Source: Thalassospira profundimaris (lineage in GTDB: Bacteria; Pseudomonadota; Alphaproteobacteria; Rhodospirillales; Thalassospiraceae). From it: a stretch of 64,000 bases of DNA. Positions within the stretch are counted from its first letter, which is position 1. Every line of letters starts with the position of its first letter. Below, piece by piece: positions 25,712 to 33,581 of the stretch. Below the pieces are notes generated by a model. That model did not search any database. It was given only the letters and a program-made list of their open reading frames with translations, and was not told the DNA's origin. The stretch covers positions 124,001 through 188,000 of the forward strand of contig NZ_JPWI01000005.1 in NCBI RefSeq assembly GCF_003326795.1. Direction: 5' to 3'. A program made the translations under genes and the position numbers.

Positions 25712-27198
25712 TCACGCAGTTTCAGGTTACGGGGCAGGCGGGTATTGGCATTGACGCGCGCGCGTTGGATCTGTTCGGCAAACAGGCCGCGTGTCCCGGT
25801 CAGATCGGCATCACGGAAATCGGTTCCGGCCAGGTTGGTGCCGCTCAGATCACAATTTAGCAATTGCTGACCCCGGAAACTGGCATTCGACAGGTCGGAG
25901 CCCAGAAATACCGTATTGCGCAGCATCGCATCATTGAATTTTGCGCCGGAAAGGCGGCTAGCTGCCAGATTGGCATTGTCGAGATTGCTTTGTACAAAGT
26001 CGGCCGCGGTCAGGTTGCAGCGACGGAAAACCGCATCCTTGCAATTGGCACGCTTGAAGCAGGCAAAGGGCAGGCCACAACGGCTAAGATCGATGCCTTC
26101 GAGTTCGGCTTCACGCAGATCGGCATGTTCAATCGACATGACATCGCCTTCCTTGCCGCCCGTGTCGACCCAAAGCTTGTGACTGCGCAGGGCTTCATGC
26201 AGGTCAATTTCAACCAGCTCTTCGGGATCGTCACCGCGATCCGCGTCCAGCGGTTCTTCTGCGACGTCGTTGGTGGTTTCTTCGGGTTTGGGCGAGGCAG
26301 GTGCCAGCACATCGCGGGCCGATTGCACGGCCTTGATGTTTCGTGCATGGGTATCCTTGTCGCGTGCGGTTGGTTTACCGCCGACAAGTTCGCTTTCATC
26401 AAAACTTTGACCCGCCCCGTTCAGGCGTGGCTTGAGATCGGCAAGCTCAAGATTGCCAGTAATGCCGGTGATCGGGGATTTGGGGGCGTCGGGCAACCCG
26501 GCTGGTTTGGCGGAATGTACCTTTGCCGTTGGCGCTTCCCTTGGCATTTCCCTTGGCTCAACCGCTGCTGGCTTGCCCGGATTGGTCCGGGGCGGTAATT
26601 CTGCCAGCGCCGCCTTGATGCGGTCGCGTTTGCGACGGCCTGGATTTTCAGGCGTATCGTCGTCCGGGGTGTCAGGGACATCCGTACCTTGCGATATTGC
26701 CGATGAACCGGCTGCGGGGGCTGCCATGCCCATTTCGGCAAGGTCTTCTGGGCGTGCCGGGCCGAAATAATTGTCCTTAAGAACAAAACGTCGAGGCAGT
26801 TTCATCACCGTTTCGATGATCTTGCGCAGGCGCTGGGGATCAACCGGTTGACGAAAAATACCTTCGATCCCGGCTTCGACCGCGTCGCGCATTCCGCGCC
26901 GATCAAGTTTGGGTGCGCCCAGAAGGACGGGTACTGTGCGCCCATAAGGATCATCATCGGTTGCCGTATCACGAATGGCCCGGATGGTTGAGATACCCCG
27001 CATTCCGTCAAGATACAGCCCGACCAGAATCAGGTCCGGACGGCGTTCCTCTACAAGGTCGACAGTCTTCTGGCGGTCATCGCAATGAAGGAATTCCCCA
27101 AAGCCAAGCGGGTCTATCGCGGCCTTGGCAGCAAGCATGTTACGTTCACTGTAATCGGCATACAGGATCGCTTTTTTCTTGTTGTCCTTGATCGCCAT
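25708..27198 (-). CDS. Receiver-like domain fused to pentapeptide repeats
   Basis: A 496-residue protein with three parts. Residues 1-125 look like a response-regulator receiver (ILYADYSERNML, RPDLILVGLYLDGMRG, a final FRQPVDPQRLRKII). The position of the phosphorylated aspartate, normally ILLD, reads ILVG, so it is probably a pseudo-receiver. About 140-330 is a low-complexity, probably disordered linker rich in Pro, Lys and Glu. About 355-480 is a run of pentapeptide repeats (A-x-L/F type, e.g. ADFVQSNLDNANLAASRL) expected to form a right-handed beta helix. It is the third gene after motA and motB, 55 bases downstream, so a motor-linked role is suggested. AAAGGAAG precedes the ATG. Confidence 0.8.
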   Translation of the reverse strand: MAIKDNKKKAILYADYSERNMLAAKAAIDPLGFGEFLHCDDRQKTVDLVEERRPDLILVGLYLDGMRGISTIRAIRDTATDDDPYGRTVPVLLGAPKLDRRGMRDAVEAGIEGIFRQPVDPQRLRKIIETVMKLPRRFVLKDNYFGPARPEDLAEMGMAAPAAGSSAISQGTDVPDTPDDDTPENPGRRKRDRIKAALAELPPRTNPGKPAAVEPREMPREAPTAKVHSAKPAGLPDAPKSPITGITGNLELADLKPRLNGAGQSFDESELVGGKPTARDKDTHARNIKAVQSARDVLAPASPKPEETTNDVAEEPLDADRGDDPEELVEIDLHEALRSHKLWVDTGGKEGDVMSIEHADLREAELEGIDLSRCGLPFACFKRANCKDAVFRRCNLTAADFVQSNLDNANLAASRLSGAKFNDAMLRNTVFLGSDLSNASFRGQQLLNCDLSGTNLAGTDFRDADLTGTRGLFAEQIQRARVNANTRLPRNLKLRD

Positions 27199-27253
27199 AA
27201 TGCGCGACTTCCTTTATTCGCAACGCGCCCCGTTGCAGGCAAACATTCAGATA

Positions 27254-28159
27254 TTACTGTGCGGACGGAATACTGAATGAACGGCGCGGCAATGCAGAGC
27301 CAGACCCACTATTCTGGCTGTTCGCGCTGCTTTCGTCAGCCCCTTTTACGCCATTGCCGCCATTTGTTGTACCGTCCGGGGCATTCGTTTCAACCATCTG
27401 GATCGTGATTTCCACGCGACGGTTTTCAGAACGACCCTCGGGCGTGTCGTTATTGGCAATCGGGCGGCTGTCGCCATAACCCTGAATAACCATGCGTCGC
27501 GGATCAGTGCTATTCTGGTCAATCAGGAAATGCAGAACCGATGTCGCACGGGCTGCTGACAGGTCCCAGTTCGAAATATAGGGTGATGACGATGAAACCG
27601 GGATGTTATCGGTATGCCCGGCGACAAGGACTTCGCCCTCGGTCTGGTTGATCACGGGTGCCAGACGGTTAAGGATGGCGGCGAATTCCTCGGTCATGCC
27701 CGAAGAACCCGATGGAAAGGCCAGTTCGTTCGGGAAGCGAATAACGACCTCGCCATCAATGCGTTCCAGACCGACCTGATCATCAAGGCTCATATTTTTA
27801 AGAACCCCGGCAAGCGTTTCTTCAAGCGCTTCGGCCTTTTGTTCCTTGGTGTCGGTTTGCTCGATTTCGATTTTTGGCGTTTCGGGTTGCGGGATCTGGG
27901 AAACAACGCGCGGGCTGTCCGGGGTGGGGGCCTTAAGCGCCTTGCCCATGATCGATCCGTCAAGTTCGATCACGCCGGCAAGCTGATCCTGTTTGGAAAA
28001 GCCGAATGCAGCCTTTACCGATCCTGCGATCTGCTTGTAGCGAATAACATCCATCTCGGCAAAGGTCAGCAACAGCACGAACAGCACAAGCAGCAATGAC
28101 ATAAGATCGGCGAATGTCGCCATCCATGCCGGTGCGCCTGCTGCGGGTTTCTTTGCCAT
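27254..28159 (-). CDS. motB: Flagellar motor stator protein MotB/PomB
   Basis: A 301-residue protein with one N-terminal membrane helix, APAWMATFADLMSLLLVLFV, whose Asp18 is the ion-binding residue. A plug/linker follows, then an OmpA-like peptidoglycan-binding domain (AGHTDNIPV, NWDLSAARA, GYGDSRP, NRRVEI). It anchors the stator to the cell wall and conducts ions with MotA. Pairing with a PomA-like MotA and the marine setting suggest sodium as the coupling ion, which is inference. It lies 39 bases after motA. The C-terminal 40 residues are a Ser/Gly/Asn-rich tail. Confidence 0.92.
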   Translation of the reverse strand: MAKKPAAGAPAWMATFADLMSLLLVLFVLLLTFAEMDVIRYKQIAGSVKAAFGFSKQDQLAGVIELDGSIMGKALKAPTPDSPRVVSQIPQPETPKIEIEQTDTKEQKAEALEETLAGVLKNMSLDDQVGLERIDGEVVIRFPNELAFPSGSSGMTEEFAAILNRLAPVINQTEGEVLVAGHTDNIPVSSSSPYISNWDLSAARATSVLHFLIDQNSTDPRRMVIQGYGDSRPIANNDTPEGRSENRRVEITIQMVETNAPDGTTNGGNGVKGADESSANSQNSGSGSALPRRSFSIPSAQ

Positions 28160-28198
28160 TGCCCTAGACCGTTACCTGTGTCGCAGATGAGGCCATCA

Positions 28199-28966
28199 TC
28201 ATGCTCCTGCATCCTCGTCGGCGGGGACACCGCCCGGAAGATAGGGACCGAGAATTTCCTTCATGACCATCGGGCTCTGGCTGGCCTGGATCTGAACGAC
28301 CGATTCAATGATCAGCTGCTTGGTATTGCGGAGCCGGTCGACCTTAAGGGCCAGCTTGTCGGCAATCGGCAATGCAATCAGGTTGGCCAGAACCGCACCA
28401 TAGAATGTGGTCAGCATCGCAATCGCCATGGCCGGACCAATGGCATCGGGATCGGACAGGTTGGCAAGCATCTGCACCAGACCGACCAGTGTCCCGATCA
28501 TCCCGAAAGCCGGGGCCGTGTCACCAATGCCACGGAACATCAATTCACCCAGCTCGTCATTCTGTATCGATTTTTCGACTTCGCTCGAGATCGAGCTTCG
28601 GATCACTTCGCCGCTATGGCCATCGACACACATGCGGATGCCGCGCGCCATGATCTCGTTTTCGACTTCGACATTCTCGAGACCAAGCAGGCCGTTTTTG
28701 CGCACCAGAGCGGCCAGCTCAATCGCCTTTTCATAGATCGAAAGCGGGTCTTCCTTGGGGTTCTTGAAAGCGATCCCCACCCCGATCTTGAGCGACTTGA
28801 CCACGTCGCGCATCGGGAATTTGATCAGGGTTGCCGCAGCGGTTCCGCCAAACACAACCATAATGGATGGCACATCAACAAATGAATCAAGGCTCCCGCC
28901 CATCAAGATGGCGCCAAAAATAACGCCAGCCCCGGCGATGATCCCAATGAGTGTCGCTATATCCAT
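28199..28966 (-). CDS. motA: Flagellar motor stator protein MotA/PomA
   Basis: A 255-residue protein with four membrane helices, starting MDIATLIGIIAGAGVI and containing SFVDVPSIMVVFGGT, GDTAPAFGMIGTLVGLVQML and AIGPAMAIAMLTTFYGAVLAN. Length and these blocks are close to Vibrio PomA, the sodium-type stator, rather than the longer E. coli MotA. It forms a pentamer around a MotB dimer. It is the first gene of a three-gene unit with motB and the pentapeptide protein; no other flagellar genes are in the window. Confidence 0.92.
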   Translation of the reverse strand: MDIATLIGIIAGAGVIFGAILMGGSLDSFVDVPSIMVVFGGTAAATLIKFPMRDVVKSLKIGVGIAFKNPKEDPLSIYEKAIELAALVRKNGLLGLENVEVENEIMARGIRMCVDGHSGEVIRSSISSEVEKSIQNDELGELMFRGIGDTAPAFGMIGTLVGLVQMLANLSDPDAIGPAMAIAMLTTFYGAVLANLIALPIADKLALKVDRLRNTKQLIIESVVQIQASQSPMVMKEILGPYLPGGVPADEDAGA

Positions 28967-29453
28967 GTCGGTTTTTTGTATCCGGCGTTAAAACTTTTGG
29001 CTCGAAGCGTGTCTGAAAAAGGGTCTGACATCGCGCGATGGTGATTGAAATAATGAACTGTCATACGAGGCCCGCCAGCAAAATGATCTGGGCGGCACCG
29101 CACCGAATTGGAATTCAGGTTTGTTACACTCCACAAAATTGGGTTTCCATCACCTGTTTTCCAGAACCGGGTAACAACTTCCTGCATCCGCGCGCGTAAT
29201 CACCCGAACAAAAAGAAGCACCCGATTGTAAAATTACGGCATCAGGTTAGGAGGCGCTATACCTTTGGCATTAAATGTTTGTTGCCAGAAATACGCATCG
29301 GGCTCAACCCAGTCGTAAGGATAATCGAACTTGATCTGGAGACGAAGGAGGATGTCCTTGATACGGTCAACACCGCCACCGGATCAGGGGTTAGACAGGC
29401 CGCAGATACACAAAGGGCCCATCCTTAAAGACAGGCCCGTTACGTATCCCCGA
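28967..29453. other. Gene-free region between motA and a GNAT gene
   Basis: About 490 bases upstream of motA without a convincing gene. Short frames of up to 106 codons exist but have odd composition and no ribosome site. The motA promoter must lie here; I could not identify a clear sigma28 or sigma54 element. A weak GGGCC/GGCCC hairpin lies at 29415-29437, near the end of the minus-strand GNAT gene's upstream neighbour region. Confidence 0.6.
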
Positions 29454-30308
29454 TCATCCCAGTTCGAATGACGAAATGCCAAATGTCATATCAAGGTCAA
29501 GGGTTGGCGCAGGTCCCTTATACATGCGTGCGGTTTCGAACTCGGCAACCATCTGATGGGCATCGACCAGTTCACGGGCTGCCTGGTTGGGTTCGGGGAT
29601 ATCGAGATAGACCTTGTCACTCTGATCTTTGCGGCTTTGCAAAAGAGCGTCAAACAGGGTTCTGGCATCTTCAAGATTGGCGGCAAAAAGCGGCCCGACC
29701 TTGTGACCTTGTTTACAGGGACGAATGACTCCGTAACCGCGAAGGCCCATCGGGCCCTTAAGTGCAAGGGCGGTGTGATTTTCATTGCCCAGCCAGCCAC
29801 GCAGAAATTCGATGCGGCTTTCGCCAAACAGATTGCAGGTCTGCTCAAAGGCATCAACAACTGCAATATCATCAATCTTCAGCGTGAAAATATCTTCCGG
29901 CAGGGCGGTTTCTGTGGCCGTGATGATACCTGCGTAACGGATATTGCGATGGGCAAGCTCAAAGCCCGACTTGCGGTAATTATCCTGTTGATCGACAACG
30001 CCATCCAGTCCGATGGTTTTCATCACACTGTTTTCCAGTGCCGTCTGCCACAGTTTGTAACCAAGTCCCGATCCGCGACGATCTTCGCGACAGATATAAA
30101 AACCGACAAAGCCGTAATCCGAACTGTATTGGACGGCCGAAATCACCGCAGCCATGCCCTGTTTGTCAAAGGCGGCCCAGAAACCGTCAGGATCGGTATT
30201 GAAAAATACCTCGGCGTCGGAAAGTCCGGGGTTCCAGCCTTCATTGGCAGCCCACTCAACAGCAAGCGGAAACTCAAAGGATTTCAGGCGGCGGATCTTG
30301 TCTGTCAT
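29454..30308 (-). CDS. GNAT family N-acetyltransferase with C-terminal GNAT-like domain
   Basis: A 284-residue protein. The N-terminal GNAT domain (about 1-130) shows VGFYICREDRRGSGLGYKLW, with the R-x-x-G-x-G acetyl-CoA loop. The C-terminal half (about 150-275) includes VDAFEQTCNLFGESR-FLRGWL, resembling the second domain of YitH/DUF1248-like acetyltransferases. The substrate is unknown. It is divergent from the siderophore-interacting gene. Confidence 0.75.
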   Translation of the reverse strand: MTDKIRRLKSFEFPLAVEWAANEGWNPGLSDAEVFFNTDPDGFWAAFDKQGMAAVISAVQYSSDYGFVGFYICREDRRGSGLGYKLWQTALENSVMKTIGLDGVVDQQDNYRKSGFELAHRNIRYAGIITATETALPEDIFTLKIDDIAVVDAFEQTCNLFGESRIEFLRGWLGNENHTALALKGPMGLRGYGVIRPCKQGHKVGPLFAANLEDARTLFDALLQSRKDQSDKVYLDIPEPNQAARELVDAHQMVAEFETARMYKGPAPTLDLDMTFGISSFELG

Positions 30309-30436
30309 GTCGATATCTTCAATCTTCCGGAATCAGATAGGTCGGTGAGCGCGGTCAGGACCCTGATCCTGTTCTGCACAATGTTGATTTCGATACACAT
30401 CTAGCATGGTCGGGCAAAATTCCTGATAAATTTTAT

Positions 30437-30451
30437 TGAGAATGCCTATCA
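30437..30451 (+). promoter_or_regulatory. Candidate Fur box upstream of the siderophore-interacting gene
   Basis: TGAGAATGCCTATCA fits the 7-1-7 Fur motif TGATAATnATTATCA at 11 of 14 defined positions, and an AT-rich ATTTTTATTATCAA follows directly. It lies about 60 bases before a predicted iron-release gene, as expected for iron control. Another alphaproteobacterial iron regulator could be the binder. Confidence 0.5.
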
Positions 30452-30509
30452 TTTTTATTATCAATAGCCATCGACAGTTCCCCGCCACATCAACTTTCCT
30501 GAGGCCCAT

Positions 30510-31577
30510 ATGCCTTCGCCCATCCTGACTGCGACAACGCGCATTGCGCTGCCTGAATGCGCCGCCCTGATCCGGCAGACCGCAGATTATTACAAAAGTC
30601 ATGATTGCGATGTGCAGGGTGATGACACCGCGACACGCATTTCGGTTTCAATCGGGCATATCGAATTGCGAAGCGACAAGGACGGGCTTGATATAGAAGT
30701 CGGTGCGACGACCGAAGTCGGCGTGGTGCAGATGAAGGCCGCGATCCTTTCCCTGCTTCAGGGGGCGGCACCGGGCACCAATATCGATTGTCGCTGGAAA
30801 GGTGCGGGGCAAGGCAATGGCAAGCTTCCGAACTTTCGTGAACTGACGGTGGGCAAGATCACGGATTTGTCCCCGCATATGCGCCGTCTGCGTTTGCATG
30901 GTGTTGATCTGGGTGCTTATGATCAGGATGGCATCCATGTGCGTCTGATGATCCCGCCACGCGGCAAACCCGATCCGAAATGGCCGACCCTTGCCGAAAA
31001 CGGTCTGCCGGTCTGGCCAAGCGGCGAGGACACCGTGGAACAGCGCGTCTATACCATTCGCGGCATGGATGCGAATGCCGGCTGGATTGATGTCGATTTC
31101 GTCATGCATGGTGATAACGGGCCGGGGGCGTCCTTTGCCCTTCATGCATCCGAGGGCGACCTTGTTGCCATGACCGGACCGCTTGGTAATGAATTGCCCG
31201 ACGCCGACTGGTTCCTGTTTGCAGGTGATGAAACAGCGCTTCCGGCCATTGGGCGCTATCTGAATGAAATGCCTGAACATGTGACGGGGCACGCCCTGAT
31301 CGAGGTCGGGAGCAAGGATGACATCATCCCGGTTGCCACCAGAAGCCGGATCAAAGTCACCTGGCTTTTGCGTGACAGTGTCGCGGAAATCACCCACAGC
31401 CTGATCCAGGATGCGATCCGCGCCATTGATGTGCCCAAGGATAGTTGCAAGGTCTACTGCTGGGCCGGGGTGGAGCAGGGGGACTACAAGCCGATCCATA
31501 CCTACTGGCGCAAGGAACTTGGTCTGTCGCGCGATGACTGTGTCGCGATGACCTTCTGGCGTAAAACCGGGGCCTGA
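30510..31577 (+). CDS. Siderophore-interacting protein with N-terminal DUF2218-like domain
   Basis: A 355-residue protein. About residues 1-95 resemble DUF2218, and the remainder is a ViuB/SIP-type ferric-siderophore reductase: the FAD-binding part contains RVYTIRGMD and FVMHGDNGPGASFA, and the NAD(P)H-binding part contains LFAGDETALPAIGRYL and CWAGVEQGD. Such proteins reduce ferric siderophores in the cytoplasm to release iron. DUF2218 fused to SIP is a known arrangement. A candidate Fur box precedes it. No siderophore transporter lies nearby in the window. It converges on the HExxH gene four bases away. Confidence 0.88.
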   Translation: MPSPILTATTRIALPECAALIRQTADYYKSHDCDVQGDDTATRISVSIGHIELRSDKDGLDIEVGATTEVGVVQMKAAILSLLQGAAPGTNIDCRWKGAGQGNGKLPNFRELTVGKITDLSPHMRRLRLHGVDLGAYDQDGIHVRLMIPPRGKPDPKWPTLAENGLPVWPSGEDTVEQRVYTIRGMDANAGWIDVDFVMHGDNGPGASFALHASEGDLVAMTGPLGNELPDADWFLFAGDETALPAIGRYLNEMPEHVTGHALIEVGSKDDIIPVATRSRIKVTWLLRDSVAEITHSLIQDAIRAIDVPKDSCKVYCWAGVEQGDYKPIHTYWRKELGLSRDDCVAMTFWRKTGA

Positions 31578-31581
31578 TTGA

Positions 31582-32538
31582 TCAGTCGGGGCGTCTGGTT
31601 GCGACCGATGCATGAAGGCGGGGGGCAAACCGGGCAATGGCATCGTCGAGTTCAATCAGGATTTCACCCATACGCGGATCATTGGATTGTAGCGTTCCGG
31701 CTTCTGATTTTTCCCGAAGCTCGGTAATCGCCCGGATCAGTTCCAGACTGGTTGGCGTGGCCTGTGCTGCAATCGCCCTGGCCTGATTGCCGATCATCTG
31801 GCGTGTGTTCACAAATGCAGCGATTTCCTCCGCCTTATCCGGGTTTTGGTCACGGCCTTCGGGATCAAGCGCATATTTAAGGGACAGCCCGGTCATATGC
31901 GATTTATCGGCAAACAGGGCTGATGTGATGATGCGAAAGCCGATAATGTCTCTGGCCAGTGCGGCGCGATTTTCCGGGGTTGCCAATTGGTCAAAGGCAA
32001 ACAGATCGGCGTTGAGCTCGTCGTTGTGGCTTTTGACATCCTCATCCCCAAAATGATCAGGCTTGCAGTGGCGCACTTCATGATAGATCAGCCAGCGATA
32101 TGTCAGTCCGGCGCTGGTTTCATAGGACAGATGCGGCCCGAACCAGCCACGCATTAATTGTGCAAAAATCTCATTGCCGCTTTCAGGGGTGATATTGGCC
32201 GGAACAAAAATCTGGCAGGACGCAATCGGTTTGCCATTCTTGCGCCCAGTCACGGTAAAGGGGGATCGTGGCAGGCTGGCAAAGGTGGCGTCCGGATCCC
32301 TGATATTGCCAAGGCCAAGCGTTTCATCCATGCGTGCCAGAAACGCCGCCCGATTGGCAAAGACAAACAGATCAATATCGCCAAACTGCAAAAGTTCCGC
32401 GGCGATGCTGTCCGTTGTCCTGTCGCTGACAGTTAAGCGTGCTTGTGCCTGTGCCTGTGCCTGCGCGGATACGGTGACCGCGCACGCCAAACTTGCCGTC
32501 ATCAGGATTGTGATCAGGGAAAGATGAAATCTGTTCAT
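31582..32538 (-). CDS. Exported protein with HExxH metallopeptidase-like motif
   Basis: A 318-residue protein with a signal peptide ending around SAQAQAQAQAQAR. I do not recognise a named family. The block WLIYHEVRHCKPDHFGDED contains HEVRH (residues 153-157), the classic HExxH zinc signature, and NDELNADLFA about 20 residues later offers acidic residues (E174, D178) as a third ligand, as in gluzincin-like or ImmA-like enzymes. A zinc-dependent peptidase is therefore plausible but unproven. The Gln-Ala repeat is encoded by near-perfect 6-base repeats. It lies downstream of the manganese-type ABC operon on the same strand, 92 bases on. Confidence 0.65.
   Translation of the reverse strand: MNRFHLSLITILMTASLACAVTVSAQAQAQAQARLTVSDRTTDSIAAELLQFGDIDLFVFANRAAFLARMDETLGLGNIRDPDATFASLPRSPFTVTGRKNGKPIASCQIFVPANITPESGNEIFAQLMRGWFGPHLSYETSAGLTYRWLIYHEVRHCKPDHFGDEDVKSHNDELNADLFAFDQLATPENRAALARDIIGFRIITSALFADKSHMTGLSLKYALDPEGRDQNPDKAEEIAAFVNTRQMIGNQARAIAAQATPTSLELIRAITELREKSEAGTLQSNDPRMGEILIELDDAIARFAPRLHASVATRRPD
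32436..32466 (-). repeat. Six-base tandem repeat encoding Gln-Ala
   Basis: About four near-perfect copies of a CAGGCA-type unit encode QAQAQAQA across the predicted signal-peptide cleavage region of the HExxH protein. Gain or loss of a unit would keep the frame. Confidence 0.7.
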
Positions 32539-32630
32539 GCCGTGATTATGGCTGCGATCACGCCCGGAGACGATAGTAAACCACGGGCAAGGCCATTTGG
32601 TCCCGATAGCCCGGATGATCCGGATCGAGA

Positions 32631-33581
32631 TCAGGCCTCGGCGCGTTGACCGGTGCGTTTGCGCTCTGGCCCGAACAGGCAGGTCAGGATCAGGATGATC
32701 CCCGAAATGGTGGCAATCATGCCCGCGGCACTGACTGCAAAGGGGGACCCGAACCAGCCCGGGCCGTATCCGGCAAAGACATATCCCAGAATGGCCGAAA
32801 TGGTAGCAAAGATGACCGACCAGCCCACCTGACGGCCAAGCTGATTGGTCATCAGGCGCGCACTGGCTGGCGGGCAGACAAACATCGCAATCACAATGAT
32901 CGATCCGACCGCATCAAACGCCGCCACGGCGGCAATCGCGGTGGCCACAACCAGTGCAAAGCTTAAAAGTCTGGTACGAATGCCGATTGCCTCGGCAAAG
33001 GCCGCATCAAAGGTCGAAATTTTCAGTTCTTTCCAGAACAGCAGAATGAACAACCCGATCCCGACCAGAACGATGGCAAGGCGTGGCAATTGTGGCGGCA
33101 GGGTCGAAAGGGCAACAGGATCAAGAAGCGATCCCCAGCCTTCGGCATCAAACCAGATCAGGCTTTCGAGATTGCCCAGAAGTGCGTGCTGCACATCGAT
33201 ATGTACCGAACTGGTATCGGTGATTTCCAGAAACAGAACACCAGCGGCAAACAGGGTGGTAAAGACCAGCCCCATTGCTGCCCCCGGCTCGACCCGGCCA
33301 AGACGTTTGACGATCTCGATCATCACGACCGCAACAATCGCGGCAACACCAGCACCCAGCATCATCGGAACGGCGGTGATTGTTCCGGTTATCAGAAAGG
33401 CCCCGACAATACCGGGCAAAACCACATGGCTGATGGCATCGCCAATCAGGGCCTGACGGCGCAGCAACAGGAAATTGCCCGGAAGCGCGCAGGCTACAGC
33501 GGCCAGAATGCCGATGACAATCGGGGTCAGGCTCAGCTGAACGAATTCCGCGCCAAGGGCCGTGATCAGATCATCAATCAT
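32631..33581 (-). CDS. sitD: Metal ABC transporter permease (second permease, Mn/Fe type)
   Basis: A 316-residue ABC-3 family membrane protein with about eight helices and the blocks LIGDAISHVVLPGIVGAFL and GSIIVIAMFVCPPASARLM. It is the last gene of a substrate-binding protein-ATPase-permease-permease operon, the order of SitABCD/TroABCD/MntABCD. Its start overlaps the stop of the first permease as ATGA. Import of Mn(II), possibly Fe(II), is inferred from operon type and the divergent mntR. The symbol is by analogy. Confidence 0.85.
   Translation of the reverse strand: MIDDLITALGAEFVQLSLTPIVIGILAAVACALPGNFLLLRRQALIGDAISHVVLPGIVGAFLITGTITAVPMMLGAGVAAIVAVVMIEIVKRLGRVEPGAAMGLVFTTLFAAGVLFLEITDTSSVHIDVQHALLGNLESLIWFDAEGWGSLLDPVALSTLPPQLPRLAIVLVGIGLFILLFWKELKISTFDAAFAEAIGIRTRLLSFALVVATAIAAVAAFDAVGSIIVIAMFVCPPASARLMTNQLGRQVGWSVIFATISAILGYVFAGYGPGWFGSPFAVSAAGMIATISGIILILTCLFGPERKRTGQRAEA

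Noticed and set aside
29108..29428. 106-codon plus-strand frame upstream of motA
   Set aside because: No ribosome site, unusual basic composition and no recognisable pattern.
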